Source of the DNA: VXRD01 sp965242535
GTDB taxonomy: Bacteria; Latescibacterota; UBA2968
Length of the DNA: 64,000 nt
Assembly (NCBI GenBank): GCA_965242535.1
Contig: OZ251458.1
Coordinates: forward strand, 3,968,001 to 4,032,000
Direction of reading: 5' to 3'
The position numbers were made by a program, and so were the translations under genes. Shown here piece by piece: positions 42,540 to 50,178 of this stretch (positions within the stretch are counted from its first letter, which is position 1; every line of letters begins with the position of its first letter). The notes below the pieces were generated by a model that searched no databases, was not told where the DNA came from, and saw only the letters and a list, made by a program, of their open reading frames with translations.

Positions 42540-44075
42540 ATGTCAAACGACCGAAAAGAAGCCCTGATCATCGTCGCCCACCCCCTCCCATTGGGCCGCG
42601 ACCTGCGCGCCGAACTCGAAGAACTCGGCTGGCAAACCGTCTCGACCAACAGCGCGAGACCCGCCGGAAAACTGATCGCGGAAAATCGCTTCGACCCGAT
42701 CATCTTGGACGAAACCCTCGCGCCCGAGGCAATCGCGCAACTCGCCGAGGTCTTGTCCTCTCGCCCGGAAAAAACCCGCCTCTTCGCCATCGCCACGCGC
42801 GGCGGCGCGCAACTGCCCGATGCCCTCGCGCCCGATGCCATCCTCTCCTTTCCGCTCGACCCAATGGAATTGCGAGACGCACTCCATCGAGATCGCGACC
42901 GCAATGGCCCCGCCATCATCGGACGGTCGGACGCCATTCGGCAGATCCGCGAAAGCATCGCGCAAATCGCGCCCACGCCCGTCAGCGTGCTCATCACCGG
43001 CGAAAGCGGCTCGGGGAAAAATCTCATCGCCGAAGCCATCCACCGGCAAAGCGGCCGCAGCGACAAACCCTTTTTGATCGTCAACTGCGGCGCCATACCC
43101 GAAACCCTGCTCGAAAGCGAACTCTTCGGCCACGAAAAAGGCGCGTTCACAGACGCGCGCACAAAGCGGCACGGCATCTTTGAAGCCGCGGACCGCGGTA
43201 CGGTTTTCCTCGACGAAATCGGCGAAATGTCGCCCTCGGCACAAGTGCGCTTGTTGCGCGTCCTCGACGCCAAAGAAGTCACCCGCTTGGGCAGCACCCG
43301 CGCGATCCCGGTCGACGTCCGCGTCATCGCCGCCACCAATCGCGACCTGCAACGCGCTGTTTCCCAAGGCGCGTTTCGGCAAGACCTCTACCAACGCCTC
43401 CGCGTCATCGAAATCGAAATGCCCTCTCTGCACGCCCGGCCCCGCGACATCCCCCTCATCGCCGAACACTTTATCCAAAAACAGAGCGATGAACTCCGCA
43501 TGCCGCCCATCGAATTTACATCAGACGCGCTCGCCCTGTTGCAGCAGTACCACTGGCCCGGCAATGTGCGGGAACTGATCAACCTCATCGAACGCCTCAT
43601 GGTCTTGTCCAAAACCCGCCGCATCTCCGCGGCCGACCTCGCCTCCTATCTCGACGCGCCGCTCGAACCAGAACCCTCGTTTCTCCCGATTCCCACCGGC
43701 AAAACCCCGGCCGAATCCGACCGCGACCTGCTCTATTGGGCCATCCTCGAAGTCGCCCGCGACGTCAAAGAACTCAAAGCCTATCTCATGCAAAATCTGC
43801 AACATCCGCCGACCCTCCCGGTCTATAACGCGCCCATTGAAAACGCGCCCATCGAAGGCACGGAAATCGTCGAATACACGGAAACCCCCGAAACCGAACC
43901 ACAGGCCTCGGACCCATCGCCCACAGAATCCGACATCCGCCCCTTAAAAGACCTCGAGCGCGAAGCCATCGCCAACGCCCTGCGCGCAACGGGCGGCCAC
44001 CGCAAACGCACCGCAAAACTCCTCGGCATGTCCGAGCGCACCCTCTACCGCAAAATTGATCAATACGACCTCTAA
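42540..44075 (+). CDS. Sigma-54-dependent transcriptional activator, NtrC-like
   Basis: 511 residues. Residues 1-120 look like a degenerate receiver domain (FDPIILDETLAP could hold the phosphoacceptor Asp). The AAA+ domain has GESGSGKN near 155, HEKGAFTDARTK near 201 (GAFTGA loop with Gly to Asp, a recurring variant), VFLDEIGEM near 222 and the arginine-finger region QDLYQRLRVIEIE. The C-terminus is a Fis-type HTH (EREAIANALRATGGHRKRT, LLGMSERTLYRKI). It activates sigma-54 promoters in response to an unknown signal. The start ATG 42540 has no ribosome site: the MITE end occupies that place. A cognate histidine kinase is not present. Confidence 0.88.
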   Translation: MSNDRKEALIIVAHPLPLGRDLRAELEELGWQTVSTNSARPAGKLIAENRFDPIILDETLAPEAIAQLAEVLSSRPEKTRLFAIATRGGAQLPDALAPDAILSFPLDPMELRDALHRDRDRNGPAIIGRSDAIRQIRESIAQIAPTPVSVLITGESGSGKNLIAEAIHRQSGRSDKPFLIVNCGAIPETLLESELFGHEKGAFTDARTKRHGIFEAADRGTVFLDEIGEMSPSAQVRLLRVLDAKEVTRLGSTRAIPVDVRVIAATNRDLQRAVSQGAFRQDLYQRLRVIEIEMPSLHARPRDIPLIAEHFIQKQSDELRMPPIEFTSDALALLQQYHWPGNVRELINLIERLMVLSKTRRISAADLASYLDAPLEPEPSFLPIPTGKTPAESDRDLLYWAILEVARDVKELKAYLMQNLQHPPTLPVYNAPIENAPIEGTEIVEYTETPETEPQASDPSPTESDIRPLKDLEREAIANALRATGGHRKRTAKLLGMSERTLYRKIDQYDL

Positions 44076-44093
44076 TCCCCATCTTATATCTTC

Positions 44094-44119
44094 GGACAGG
44101 CACGGGAGCCTGTCCCTAC
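44094..44119 (+). repeat. GC-rich hairpin repeat unit
   Basis: GGACAGGC-loop-GCCTGTCC followed by CTAC, then a short CGTCTCC-type tract to 44156. It sits 18 bases after the activator stop and may work as its terminator. Confidence 0.75.
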
Positions 44120-44250
44120 GATTGCGATTGCGTCTCCCATCTCCCGTCTCCCCCTCTTCCCGACCACAAGGGCGATGATTTCCGAATCCGCCGATGAACC
44201 CTGAAGAACGCCCCGTCGTACCCCGCTCCGTCTATTTTTTTTGGTGACTC

Positions 44251-46206
44251 ATGGCTGAAGCTCGAACATCGCACGCAACATCTGCCGCAACGCGCGAGGG
44301 GGTGACGCTTCGGGCCATCGCGGTCGGCCTTGCGGTCGTGCTGTGGATCGCGTTTTGGAACACGCACGCCGAGTACCTCGCCCACACATCGCGCATGAAC
44401 ATCAGCCATTTTCCGATGGTGCTCTTGTGTACGTATGTGCTGGTCGTCTTGCTGAATCACGTGTTGCGATGGATGAAGCCCGGCTACGCGCTTCGCCAAA
44501 CCGAGTTGCTGGTGGTCTTGGGCATGGGCCTGTTGGCCGCGGCCATTCCCGCCTACGGTTTGACGGGCTTTTTTTTGGGCATGATTTCCGTGCCGCATTA
44601 CTTGGCGACGCCCGAAAACCAATGGTCCGAGTTCGTCCATCCGCACTTGCCCGACTGGCTGGTGCCGAGCAATGAGGGCCGCGCCATGCAATGGCTCTAC
44701 GAGGGCCTGCCCGCGGGGCAATCCATCCCTTGGGGCGTGTGGGTCGTGCCCCTATTTTGGTGGTTGAGCGCCATCGCGGCCATCGCGCTGGCCTCTATCG
44801 CGCTGGCGAGCATGTTGCGAAAACAATGGGCCGAACACGAGCGCGTGGCCTATCCGGTGCTCGGCCCGCCCGTGGTGTTGGCTTCGGCTGCGGACGCGCC
44901 CAAAGGCGAGGGCATCTTGCACAATCGGCTGTTCTGGATCGGGTGCGGCCTGGTTTTCTTCGTCAAGGCGTGGAATATCCTGTCCTATTTCGACCCCGGC
45001 ATCCCCATTATTTGGCTGGGGCAACAGTGGTTTTACTTCGCGCGGTTTTATCCGCCGCAACACACGGGCGTGAACTTTTTCACCATCGGCTTTGCGTATT
45101 TTGCCAATGTGGATGTGTTGTTTTCCATTTTGGTCTTTCACCTCTTGTACCTCAACGAGATCGCGTTTTTTCGGCGCGTGGGCTTTACCCTGTCCGCCAA
45201 AACAGGGCCGGGCGACGCGGTGGCGGGCCTGCAAAGCGCGGGCGCGTTTATCGCGCTGGTCTTCTGGACGTTTTGGACCGCGCGCCTGCATTTGAAAGAG
45301 GTGTTCCGCAAGGCACTGCGGGGCGATGAGGAGGTGGATGATTCGGGCGAGTTGATGTCGCACCGCGCGGCGGTTTTATCCCTCGGCATCAGCGCGGTCT
45401 TCCTGATGCTGTGGTTGCGTACGATGGGCTTGGAATGGAAATTCACGGGGTTGCTGACCGCGGGATTGTTCATCGCGTACGTGGGCCTTGCCCGCGTGAT
45501 CGCCGAAACCGGCGTGGTGTATATGAGCATGCCGATCAACGAGGCGGGCTTTGCCGGGTTGTTTTTTCACCCGGCGGATTATTCGGCGAGTGCGCGCACG
45601 TCGATCACCTTGTTCTCCGCCCTGCGCTGCCAAAGCAAAGCGATGTTCATGGTGCCGCTGGTTCACATCGCCAAGTTGGGCGAGATGATAAAACAGGACA
45701 AGGGGCGGTTGCTGATGACCGTGCTCATCACGTTGGTCGTGGGCATCGGCGGCACAGTGGTGCTGACGCTGTTTTTGAGCTATACGCACGGCGCGTACAA
45801 TTTTAACGATTTTCCCTTTACGCGCTATCCGCCGCGGGTGTATGACGCCTTGGTCAAAGCGATCAAGGAAGTGCCCGAATACAAACCCGAACGCTACGTA
45901 TTTCTCGGCGCGGGCGCGTTTCTCTTCAGCGCGATCAGCTTCTTGCGCTATCGCTTTACGCGGTGGCCCCTGCACCAGATCGGGATGATCGTGCCGGTGG
46001 GGCACGCGATGCACTCGACCATGTCCATTTTCATCGCTTGGAGCGCGAAAGCCATCATCCTCCGCATCGGCGGCGCGTCCCTGTACCAGCGCAGCCAACC
46101 CTTTTTCGTGGGCATGCTCGTGGGCTATGGCCTCGCGGTGTTCACCTCGTACCTCGTGGATCAAATCTGGTTCCCCGGCCGCGGGCACCACATGCATTCA
46201 TGGTAG
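44251..46206 (+). CDS. DUF6785/DUF6784-like polytopic membrane protein, paralogue 2
   Basis: 651 residues, about 14 membrane segments, clear paralogue of the protein at 30090: GLTGFFLGMISVPHYLATPEN, EGLPAGQSIPWGVWV, LRKQWAEHERVAYPVLGPP, YTHGAYNFNDFPFTRYPPRVYD and DQIWFPGRGHHMHSW align with the other copy throughout. Function unknown, inner membrane. The two copies lie 14 kb apart in the same orientation and have diverged at roughly half of positions by eye, so the duplication is old. It is downstream of an NtrC-type activator, but a hairpin separates them, so co-regulation is only a possibility. Confidence 0.78.
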   Translation: MAEARTSHATSAATREGVTLRAIAVGLAVVLWIAFWNTHAEYLAHTSRMNISHFPMVLLCTYVLVVLLNHVLRWMKPGYALRQTELLVVLGMGLLAAAIPAYGLTGFFLGMISVPHYLATPENQWSEFVHPHLPDWLVPSNEGRAMQWLYEGLPAGQSIPWGVWVVPLFWWLSAIAAIALASIALASMLRKQWAEHERVAYPVLGPPVVLASAADAPKGEGILHNRLFWIGCGLVFFVKAWNILSYFDPGIPIIWLGQQWFYFARFYPPQHTGVNFFTIGFAYFANVDVLFSILVFHLLYLNEIAFFRRVGFTLSAKTGPGDAVAGLQSAGAFIALVFWTFWTARLHLKEVFRKALRGDEEVDDSGELMSHRAAVLSLGISAVFLMLWLRTMGLEWKFTGLLTAGLFIAYVGLARVIAETGVVYMSMPINEAGFAGLFFHPADYSASARTSITLFSALRCQSKAMFMVPLVHIAKLGEMIKQDKGRLLMTVLITLVVGIGGTVVLTLFLSYTHGAYNFNDFPFTRYPPRVYDALVKAIKEVPEYKPERYVFLGAGAFLFSAISFLRYRFTRWPLHQIGMIVPVGHAMHSTMSIFIAWSAKAIILRIGGASLYQRSQPFFVGMLVGYGLAVFTSYLVDQIWFPGRGHHMHSW

Positions 46207-46210
46207 GATG

Positions 46211-46620
46211 AGTACTCTGTAAATTAAGTTATTCTCAATTTTGAGACGCACAACTCAGCACCGACATTGCTCGCTTTTCTAACAACTTTGGTCCTAAAGC
46301 ATTGTTTGTTAGCTCCGATGCCTTCGGCGACCTACTTTTTTTCAACAGCAAAAAAAAGTAGGCAAAAAATGCCGCTCTCATGCGCCGAGGGGCTAGGCAC
46401 AGCGCAAATCGCTTTTGTAATCGCACGACATGAGACAGCCTGCAAGGTAGATTGCAAAACAGAAGTGCGTTGCGAGACGGACTTGCGCGCTGTGCGCGAT
46501 GGCTTTCGTCGATAGTGTTTTGGGATGGCATGCTGGGCGAGGGCTTAATTGATGTACGGCATCCCGTCCGTCACGCTCTTGGAAAATTGAAATCCATAAT
46601 TATTTAATTCACAGAGTACT
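46211..46620 (+). mobile_element. MITE-like repeat, copy 4, 410 bp, best preserved
   Basis: Inverted ends AGTACTCTGTAAATTAA and TTAATTCACAGAGTACT differ at one base. AGTACT at both edges may include a target duplication but is itself palindromic, so this cannot be decided. No coding capacity. The element carries the CTACTTTTTTT / AAAAAAAGTAG inner hairpin. Confidence 0.88.
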
Positions 46621-46638
46621 CGGTCGCGGAGAGACCAA

Positions 46639-46875
46639 ATGTTCAATAACGAAGCCCGGAACGAAACGATGATTGAGAGGAACGTAACGTATGGCCTCGA
46701 AATCGACGGGCAGTTCTTCTTGGTTGAGAATGTACCTGCCCGAGTTAACATTGAGACGGGCGAGCGGCATTTCTCTCCAGAGACTGTCGAGCGTCTGCAA
46801 AAAATGGTGTGGGAACGCTGTCGGCCCATTCGCACTGTTGAAACACCCGTTTATGAATACACCGCATTGGCCTAG
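46639..46875 (+). CDS. Antitoxin-like small protein, YgiT/MqsA N-terminal type without zinc ligands
   Basis: 78 residues. The sequence VPARVNIETGERHFSPETVE matches the YgiT-type zinc-finger segment of MqsA-like antitoxins (VPAxVCxxCGExxFSPE), but both cysteines are replaced (Asn and Thr), so it cannot bind zinc there. YGLEIDGQFFLVEN before it also fits. No helix-turn-helix follows and no toxin gene is adjacent. It may be an antitoxin fragment or a cysteine-free variant. ATG 46639 has GGAGAG upstream, just outside the MITE end. Confidence 0.5.
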   Translation: MFNNEARNETMIERNVTYGLEIDGQFFLVENVPARVNIETGERHFSPETVERLQKMVWERCRPIRTVETPVYEYTALA

Positions 46876-46968
46876 CTCGCCGACGGCAACAGGGCGGTCA
46901 AGGGATTTCAGAAATGGCGTTGCCGTAGGAAGGCGATGCGAGTGCTGTCTTCAATCTTCTCAAAGCCA

Positions 46969-46997
46969 AAGCCCTGCCGAGATACGCAGGGCGTTTG
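46969..46997 (+). terminator. Probable terminator hairpin
   Basis: GCCCTGC / GCAGGGC stem (46971-46977 with 46986-46992), 8-base loop, flanked by AAA before and GTTTGTG after. Confidence 0.6.
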
Positions 46998-47008
46998 TGC
47001 TATGGGGC

Positions 47009-47066
47009 AGCAGCGCGAGGAGGGATGTGTGGGCGATCAATCGCTGGCGACGCGCGCGGTGCGCGG
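47009..47066 (+). repeat. 58-bp direct repeat, left copy (duplicated start of the flippase gene)
   Basis: Exactly identical to 47491-47548, which holds the ribosome site, GTG start and first 12 codons of the flippase. Here the copy leads nowhere: the frame leaves the flippase after RAVRG. The mazE and mazF fragment lies between the two copies. Confidence 0.92.
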
Positions 47067-47174
47067 GTTTCAAATTGCTTTTGTTTTTCGTAATTTAAGG
47101 AGTCCGCAGGTGAGGGCGGAGCATTGGAGAATGACGCGGATGGTCGTGCGGATGCCAAACATAGGAGATAGGCG

Positions 47175-47423
47175 ATGTTGACGAAGGTGCAGAAATGGGG
47201 AAACGGTCAGGGGCTTCGATTTGCAAAAGCCATTCTAAAAGAAGCCCAAATCAACGTGGGCGACGAGGTGAATGTCTCGGTCCAAAAAGGGCGAATTATC
47301 GTCGAACCCGTGACCCGCATGGGCGGGCACTGCGATTTGGAGACATTGATATCCCAAATGCCGGAAGCGTACCAAGCTGAGGAAATAGACTGGGGGCAAC
47401 CCATGGGAAAGGAAGTGTGGTAG
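47175..47423 (+). CDS. mazE: MazE-type antitoxin (SpoVT/AbrB fold)
   Basis: 82 residues. The AbrB-like swapped-hairpin domain is clear: KVQKWGNGQGLRFAKAILKE, then GDEVNVSVQKGRIIVEP. The C-terminal tail EEIDWGQPMGKEVW, rich in acidic and Trp residues, is the part that plugs the MazF active site. ATG 47175 follows AGGAGATA at 7 bases. Stop TAG at 47421-47423 abuts the start of a mazF remnant. It may still be expressed although its toxin is broken, and could cross-protect against another MazF. Confidence 0.85.
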   Translation: MLTKVQKWGNGQGLRFAKAILKEAQINVGDEVNVSVQKGRIIVEPVTRMGGHCDLETLISQMPEAYQAEEIDWGQPMGKEVW

Positions 47424-47490
47424 ATGCCCAGCTCTGTTCCAGAGAAAGGGGATTTCGCAATCCTGACCTTTGATCCACAGGCGGGGCGCG
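47424..47490 (+). pseudogene. mazF: 5' fragment of mazF toxin
   Basis: It begins ATGCCC and reads SSVPEKGDFAILTFDPQAG, the beta-strand opening of MazF (VPxxGDIxxxxFDPQxGxEQ). After about 23 codons the sequence enters the 58-bp flippase repeat, in frame. The catalytic part of MazF is absent, so the toxin is inactive. The open frame through the flippase is accidental. Confidence 0.8.
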
Positions 47491-47548
47491 AGCAGCGCGA
47501 GGAGGGATGTGTGGGCGATCAATCGCTGGCGACGCGCGCGGTGCGCGG
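47491..47548 (+). repeat. 58-bp direct repeat, right copy
   Basis: Identical to 47009-47066. It spans AGGAGGG (47500-47506), GTG 47511 and the first codons of the flippase. Confidence 0.92.
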
Positions 47549-48974
47549 TGCGTTTTGGACGGGTGGCGGGTTGGGCATCCAACTCATCGTGACCCTGATT
47601 TTTTATCGGATGCTCGATCTGGAAGCCATGGGCTATTTCACATGGGCGTTGCGGATCGCGGTCTTGTTTCCCCTGATCGGCACCTTGGGCCTCAATGACG
47701 CGCTGGTTCGACACAAAGATGCGCGCAATGCCCATTTTAGCGCGGCGTTTTGGGCGTGCTTGGGATTTGGGTGCGTGCTGTATTTGACCCTGTTTTTCGG
47801 GGCGTCCGCGCTGGGCATGCGGGTTGCGGGTTGGGCGAAAGATGTGGATGCCCACGCATTTGCAAGCGCGTTGCAACCCTTGGCCGCGATCATCCCGGCG
47901 GCTTCGGTTTCGGGGGTGATGCGCGCACGCCTGGCGCGCAAACTCAATTTTCGCGCCATTGCACTGGGCGAGGTGATCTCCGTGCTCATCGCCGCGGGCG
48001 TGGGCCTGGGCCTGCTCGCCGGTGGCTATGGCATCGAGAGCGCGGTTTGGAATGCCGTCGTCAGGGAGTTCGCGCTGCTGGCCTGTTTGTGGATCGCCGT
48101 CGCGTGGATGCCCGCGCTGTCGTTTCAGTGGCGCGCGATTCGGGACATCCTGGGATTTGGGCTGAATGTCGCAGGCGCGAACATCGTGAATTACATCGCC
48201 AACAACTTGGACAAGGGCTATTTTATTCCGATCTACTTGGGGCCTGTGGCGACGGCGTTGTACTCCTTTGTCTATCAATACACGATGACGCCGTTGAGCC
48301 ACGGGGGCTCGATTTTGACGCGCGTGATCTTCCCGGCGTTTTCCGTGGTGCAGGAAAATGATCGGGTGTTGCGACGGGGATATACGCGCACAGTTGCCGG
48401 AATCGCATTGCTTTCATGGCCCGTGCTCGCCGCTAGTTTTATCTATGCGCGAGAGATTTTGTCGCTCGTCAAGGGCGAGGCCATGTTGCCCGCACTCGTC
48501 CCGCTCAAGCTGTTGATCGCGGCGGGCATGCTCAAAGCCGTGGGCACGGTGGTGGGATCGGTTTTTCTCGCCAAGGGCAAGGCGAATTGGTCGTTTAGGT
48601 GGACGGTCGCCAATCTGATCGTTTTCATCCCCGCGCTCTTTTGGGGCGTGCGCTATGGCATTGAGGGCGTAGCCGCGGTGATCTCGGGAACCGCGGTTTT
48701 GTTCCTCGTCGTCACGCAACTGCTGGTCAACCATCTGATCGATCTGCGGATGATCGACTACCTCAAAGCCTATATCCGCCCCCTGCTGACGACGATCTGG
48801 GTCGCCATCGCGCTGCTCGCGGTGCGTTCCCACACCGACTTGGGAGCGGTCGAGACCCTATTGCTCGGCGGCTCGACCGGGGCTATCGCCTACGCAGTCG
48901 GCATTCGCTTGTTCGCCTGGCCCTTTGTGACGCGCTTCTGGCACGATTTTAGAGGACAAAAAAGGGATCGATAG
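47511..48974 (+). CDS. Wzx-like oligosaccharide flippase
   Basis: 487 residues with about 12-14 membrane segments; MATE/Wzx-type inner-membrane flippase for lipid-linked oligosaccharides. The N-terminal RGAFWTGGGLGIQLIVTLIF and YRMLDLEAMGYF fit the family, as do FGLNVAGANIVNYIANNLDK and IPIYLGPVATALYSFVYQYT. GTG 47511 is chosen because a perfect AGGAGGG lies 4 bases before it; the longer frame from 47424 is a fusion with a mazF remnant. Its 5' end is duplicated upstream. A hairpin terminator overlaps the stop. No Wzy or glycosyltransferase is nearby. Confidence 0.82.
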   Translation: MGDQSLATRAVRGAFWTGGGLGIQLIVTLIFYRMLDLEAMGYFTWALRIAVLFPLIGTLGLNDALVRHKDARNAHFSAAFWACLGFGCVLYLTLFFGASALGMRVAGWAKDVDAHAFASALQPLAAIIPAASVSGVMRARLARKLNFRAIALGEVISVLIAAGVGLGLLAGGYGIESAVWNAVVREFALLACLWIAVAWMPALSFQWRAIRDILGFGLNVAGANIVNYIANNLDKGYFIPIYLGPVATALYSFVYQYTMTPLSHGGSILTRVIFPAFSVVQENDRVLRRGYTRTVAGIALLSWPVLAASFIYAREILSLVKGEAMLPALVPLKLLIAAGMLKAVGTVVGSVFLAKGKANWSFRWTVANLIVFIPALFWGVRYGIEGVAAVISGTAVLFLVVTQLLVNHLIDLRMIDYLKAYIRPLLTTIWVAIALLAVRSHTDLGAVETLLLGGSTGAIAYAVGIRLFAWPFVTRFWHDFRGQKRDR

Positions 48975-48989
48975 TATTTTATCGATCCC
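48964..48989 (+). terminator. Terminator hairpin of the flippase gene
   Basis: GGGATCGATA / TATCGATCCC, a perfect 10-bp stem with a 6-base loop, overlapping the TAG stop at 48972-48974. It is followed by AATGTCAATTTC, not a clean T-run. Confidence 0.65.
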
Positions 48990-49089
48990 AATGTCAATTT
49001 CTCATTCGACGAGTTCGGTGAGCCATCGTTCGATTGGGTATCCTGCAAGTGGTCATAAGAAAAATGGAATTGTGAACAGGAGGTGCGTT

Positions 49090-50169
49090 TTGACTTATCG
49101 CGTGGGCATTATCGGATTGGGGCGTATGGGCAGCACCATCGACGATGAAGGGCATGCGACACAGCCGTATTCCATTGCGGCGTGCTGTGCGGCTATGGAT
49201 CAACTCGAATTGGTCGCAGGGGCGGATTTGCAGGCGGACAAGCGCGCTGCGTTTTCAAAGCGATGGGGCGTCGAGGCCGTTTATGAAAATTACCGGGAGA
49301 TGGTGGATCGGGAATCGCTCGATCTCGTGGCGGTGTGTACCACGGCATCGGGATTGTTTAAGCCCGCGAACAAAGCACCGGACGCCAATTTCAGGGGCGA
49401 TTCCCACGCGGATTTAGCCGTGAGCCTGGCCCATGCAGGCGTGCCCATGTTGTATGTGGAAAAGGCGATGGCGAGTTCGATGGCGCGAGCAGATGAGATT
49501 TTGAAAGCGGTAAAAGCCAATGGCACGGTGTTTAATACGGGCGTTTTGCGGCGGTTCAACACGAGCTATCACGCGGTGCGGCGCGCGATCGCCGAGGGGG
49601 AAATTGGCGAACCGCGAGCCGCCATTCACTACGCGGCCTCATCGCTGATGCACGGGCATATCCATTCCATCGACACGCTCTCGTTTTTGCTCGGCGACCC
49701 AAAGATCGAAGCGGTGCGCGGTGAATTGTGGCCCCGCGAGCTCGCGATAGAAAACGACCACCTTGCCTTTGACCCCAAAGCCACGTATCAACTGCGCTTT
49801 GAAAATGGCGTGGAAGCCTGGTCCATACCGGCCGCGGGATGGGAATTTGAGATCATCGGGACAACGGGGTGCATTCGGTCGATCAACAACGGCGATGGCA
49901 TCCAGCTCAGAAAAGCCGGCGCGATGGTGGGCAAGCGCCGAGGATGGGACGATGCAGCGGTCGCGGCCGTTGCGCGAAAAAGCCATGTGGTGTCGTGTCT
50001 CGAGGATTTGATAGACGCCGATCAGCAGGGGCGAGCAACCCTAGGCCATGTCGAGATCGCACACCACATCACAGAGGCGTGTCTCGCCGTGGCAGAAAGC
50101 CACCGGCGGGGGAGTACCTGGGTCGATCTGCCATTGGAAAAACGGGATTTGTACATCTTTCACATTTAG
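49090..50169 (+). CDS. Gfo/Idh/MocA-family NAD(P)-dependent oxidoreductase 1
   Basis: 359 residues. Rossmann motif VGIIGLGRMGSTI near the start; the typical VEKAMASSM (EKP-type motif with Lys as catalytic residue, Pro replaced by Ala) near 120; SLMHGHIHSIDTLSFL later holds the catalytic His and the Asp. Members oxidise or reduce sugars and inositols. The start is TTG 49090, with CAGGAGG 6 bases upstream. It is first of a four-gene run; the next gene begins 9 bases after its stop. The specific sugar is unknown, but two related dehydrogenases plus an aldo-keto reductase point to catabolism of a keto- or deoxy-sugar. Confidence 0.85.
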   Translation: MTYRVGIIGLGRMGSTIDDEGHATQPYSIAACCAAMDQLELVAGADLQADKRAAFSKRWGVEAVYENYREMVDRESLDLVAVCTTASGLFKPANKAPDANFRGDSHADLAVSLAHAGVPMLYVEKAMASSMARADEILKAVKANGTVFNTGVLRRFNTSYHAVRRAIAEGEIGEPRAAIHYAASSLMHGHIHSIDTLSFLLGDPKIEAVRGELWPRELAIENDHLAFDPKATYQLRFENGVEAWSIPAAGWEFEIIGTTGCIRSINNGDGIQLRKAGAMVGKRRGWDDAAVAAVARKSHVVSCLEDLIDADQQGRATLGHVEIAHHITEACLAVAESHRRGSTWVDLPLEKRDLYIFHI

Positions 50170-50178
50170 GAGAAAGCC

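Noticed and set aside
43135..43160. GAFTDA in place of GAFTGA as a sign of a dead sigma-54 activator
   Set aside because: Asp at this position is frequent among NtrC-like proteins, and all other motifs are intact.
46936..47181. 81-codon open frame MRVLSS... containing the left flippase repeat
   Set aside because: It joins terminator sequence, a duplicated flippase start and spacer, with no sign of being a protein of its own.
47424..48974. A genuine MazF-flippase fusion protein
   Set aside because: Only 23 MazF codons remain and the flippase has its own strong ribosome site and GTG start inside the duplicated segment.
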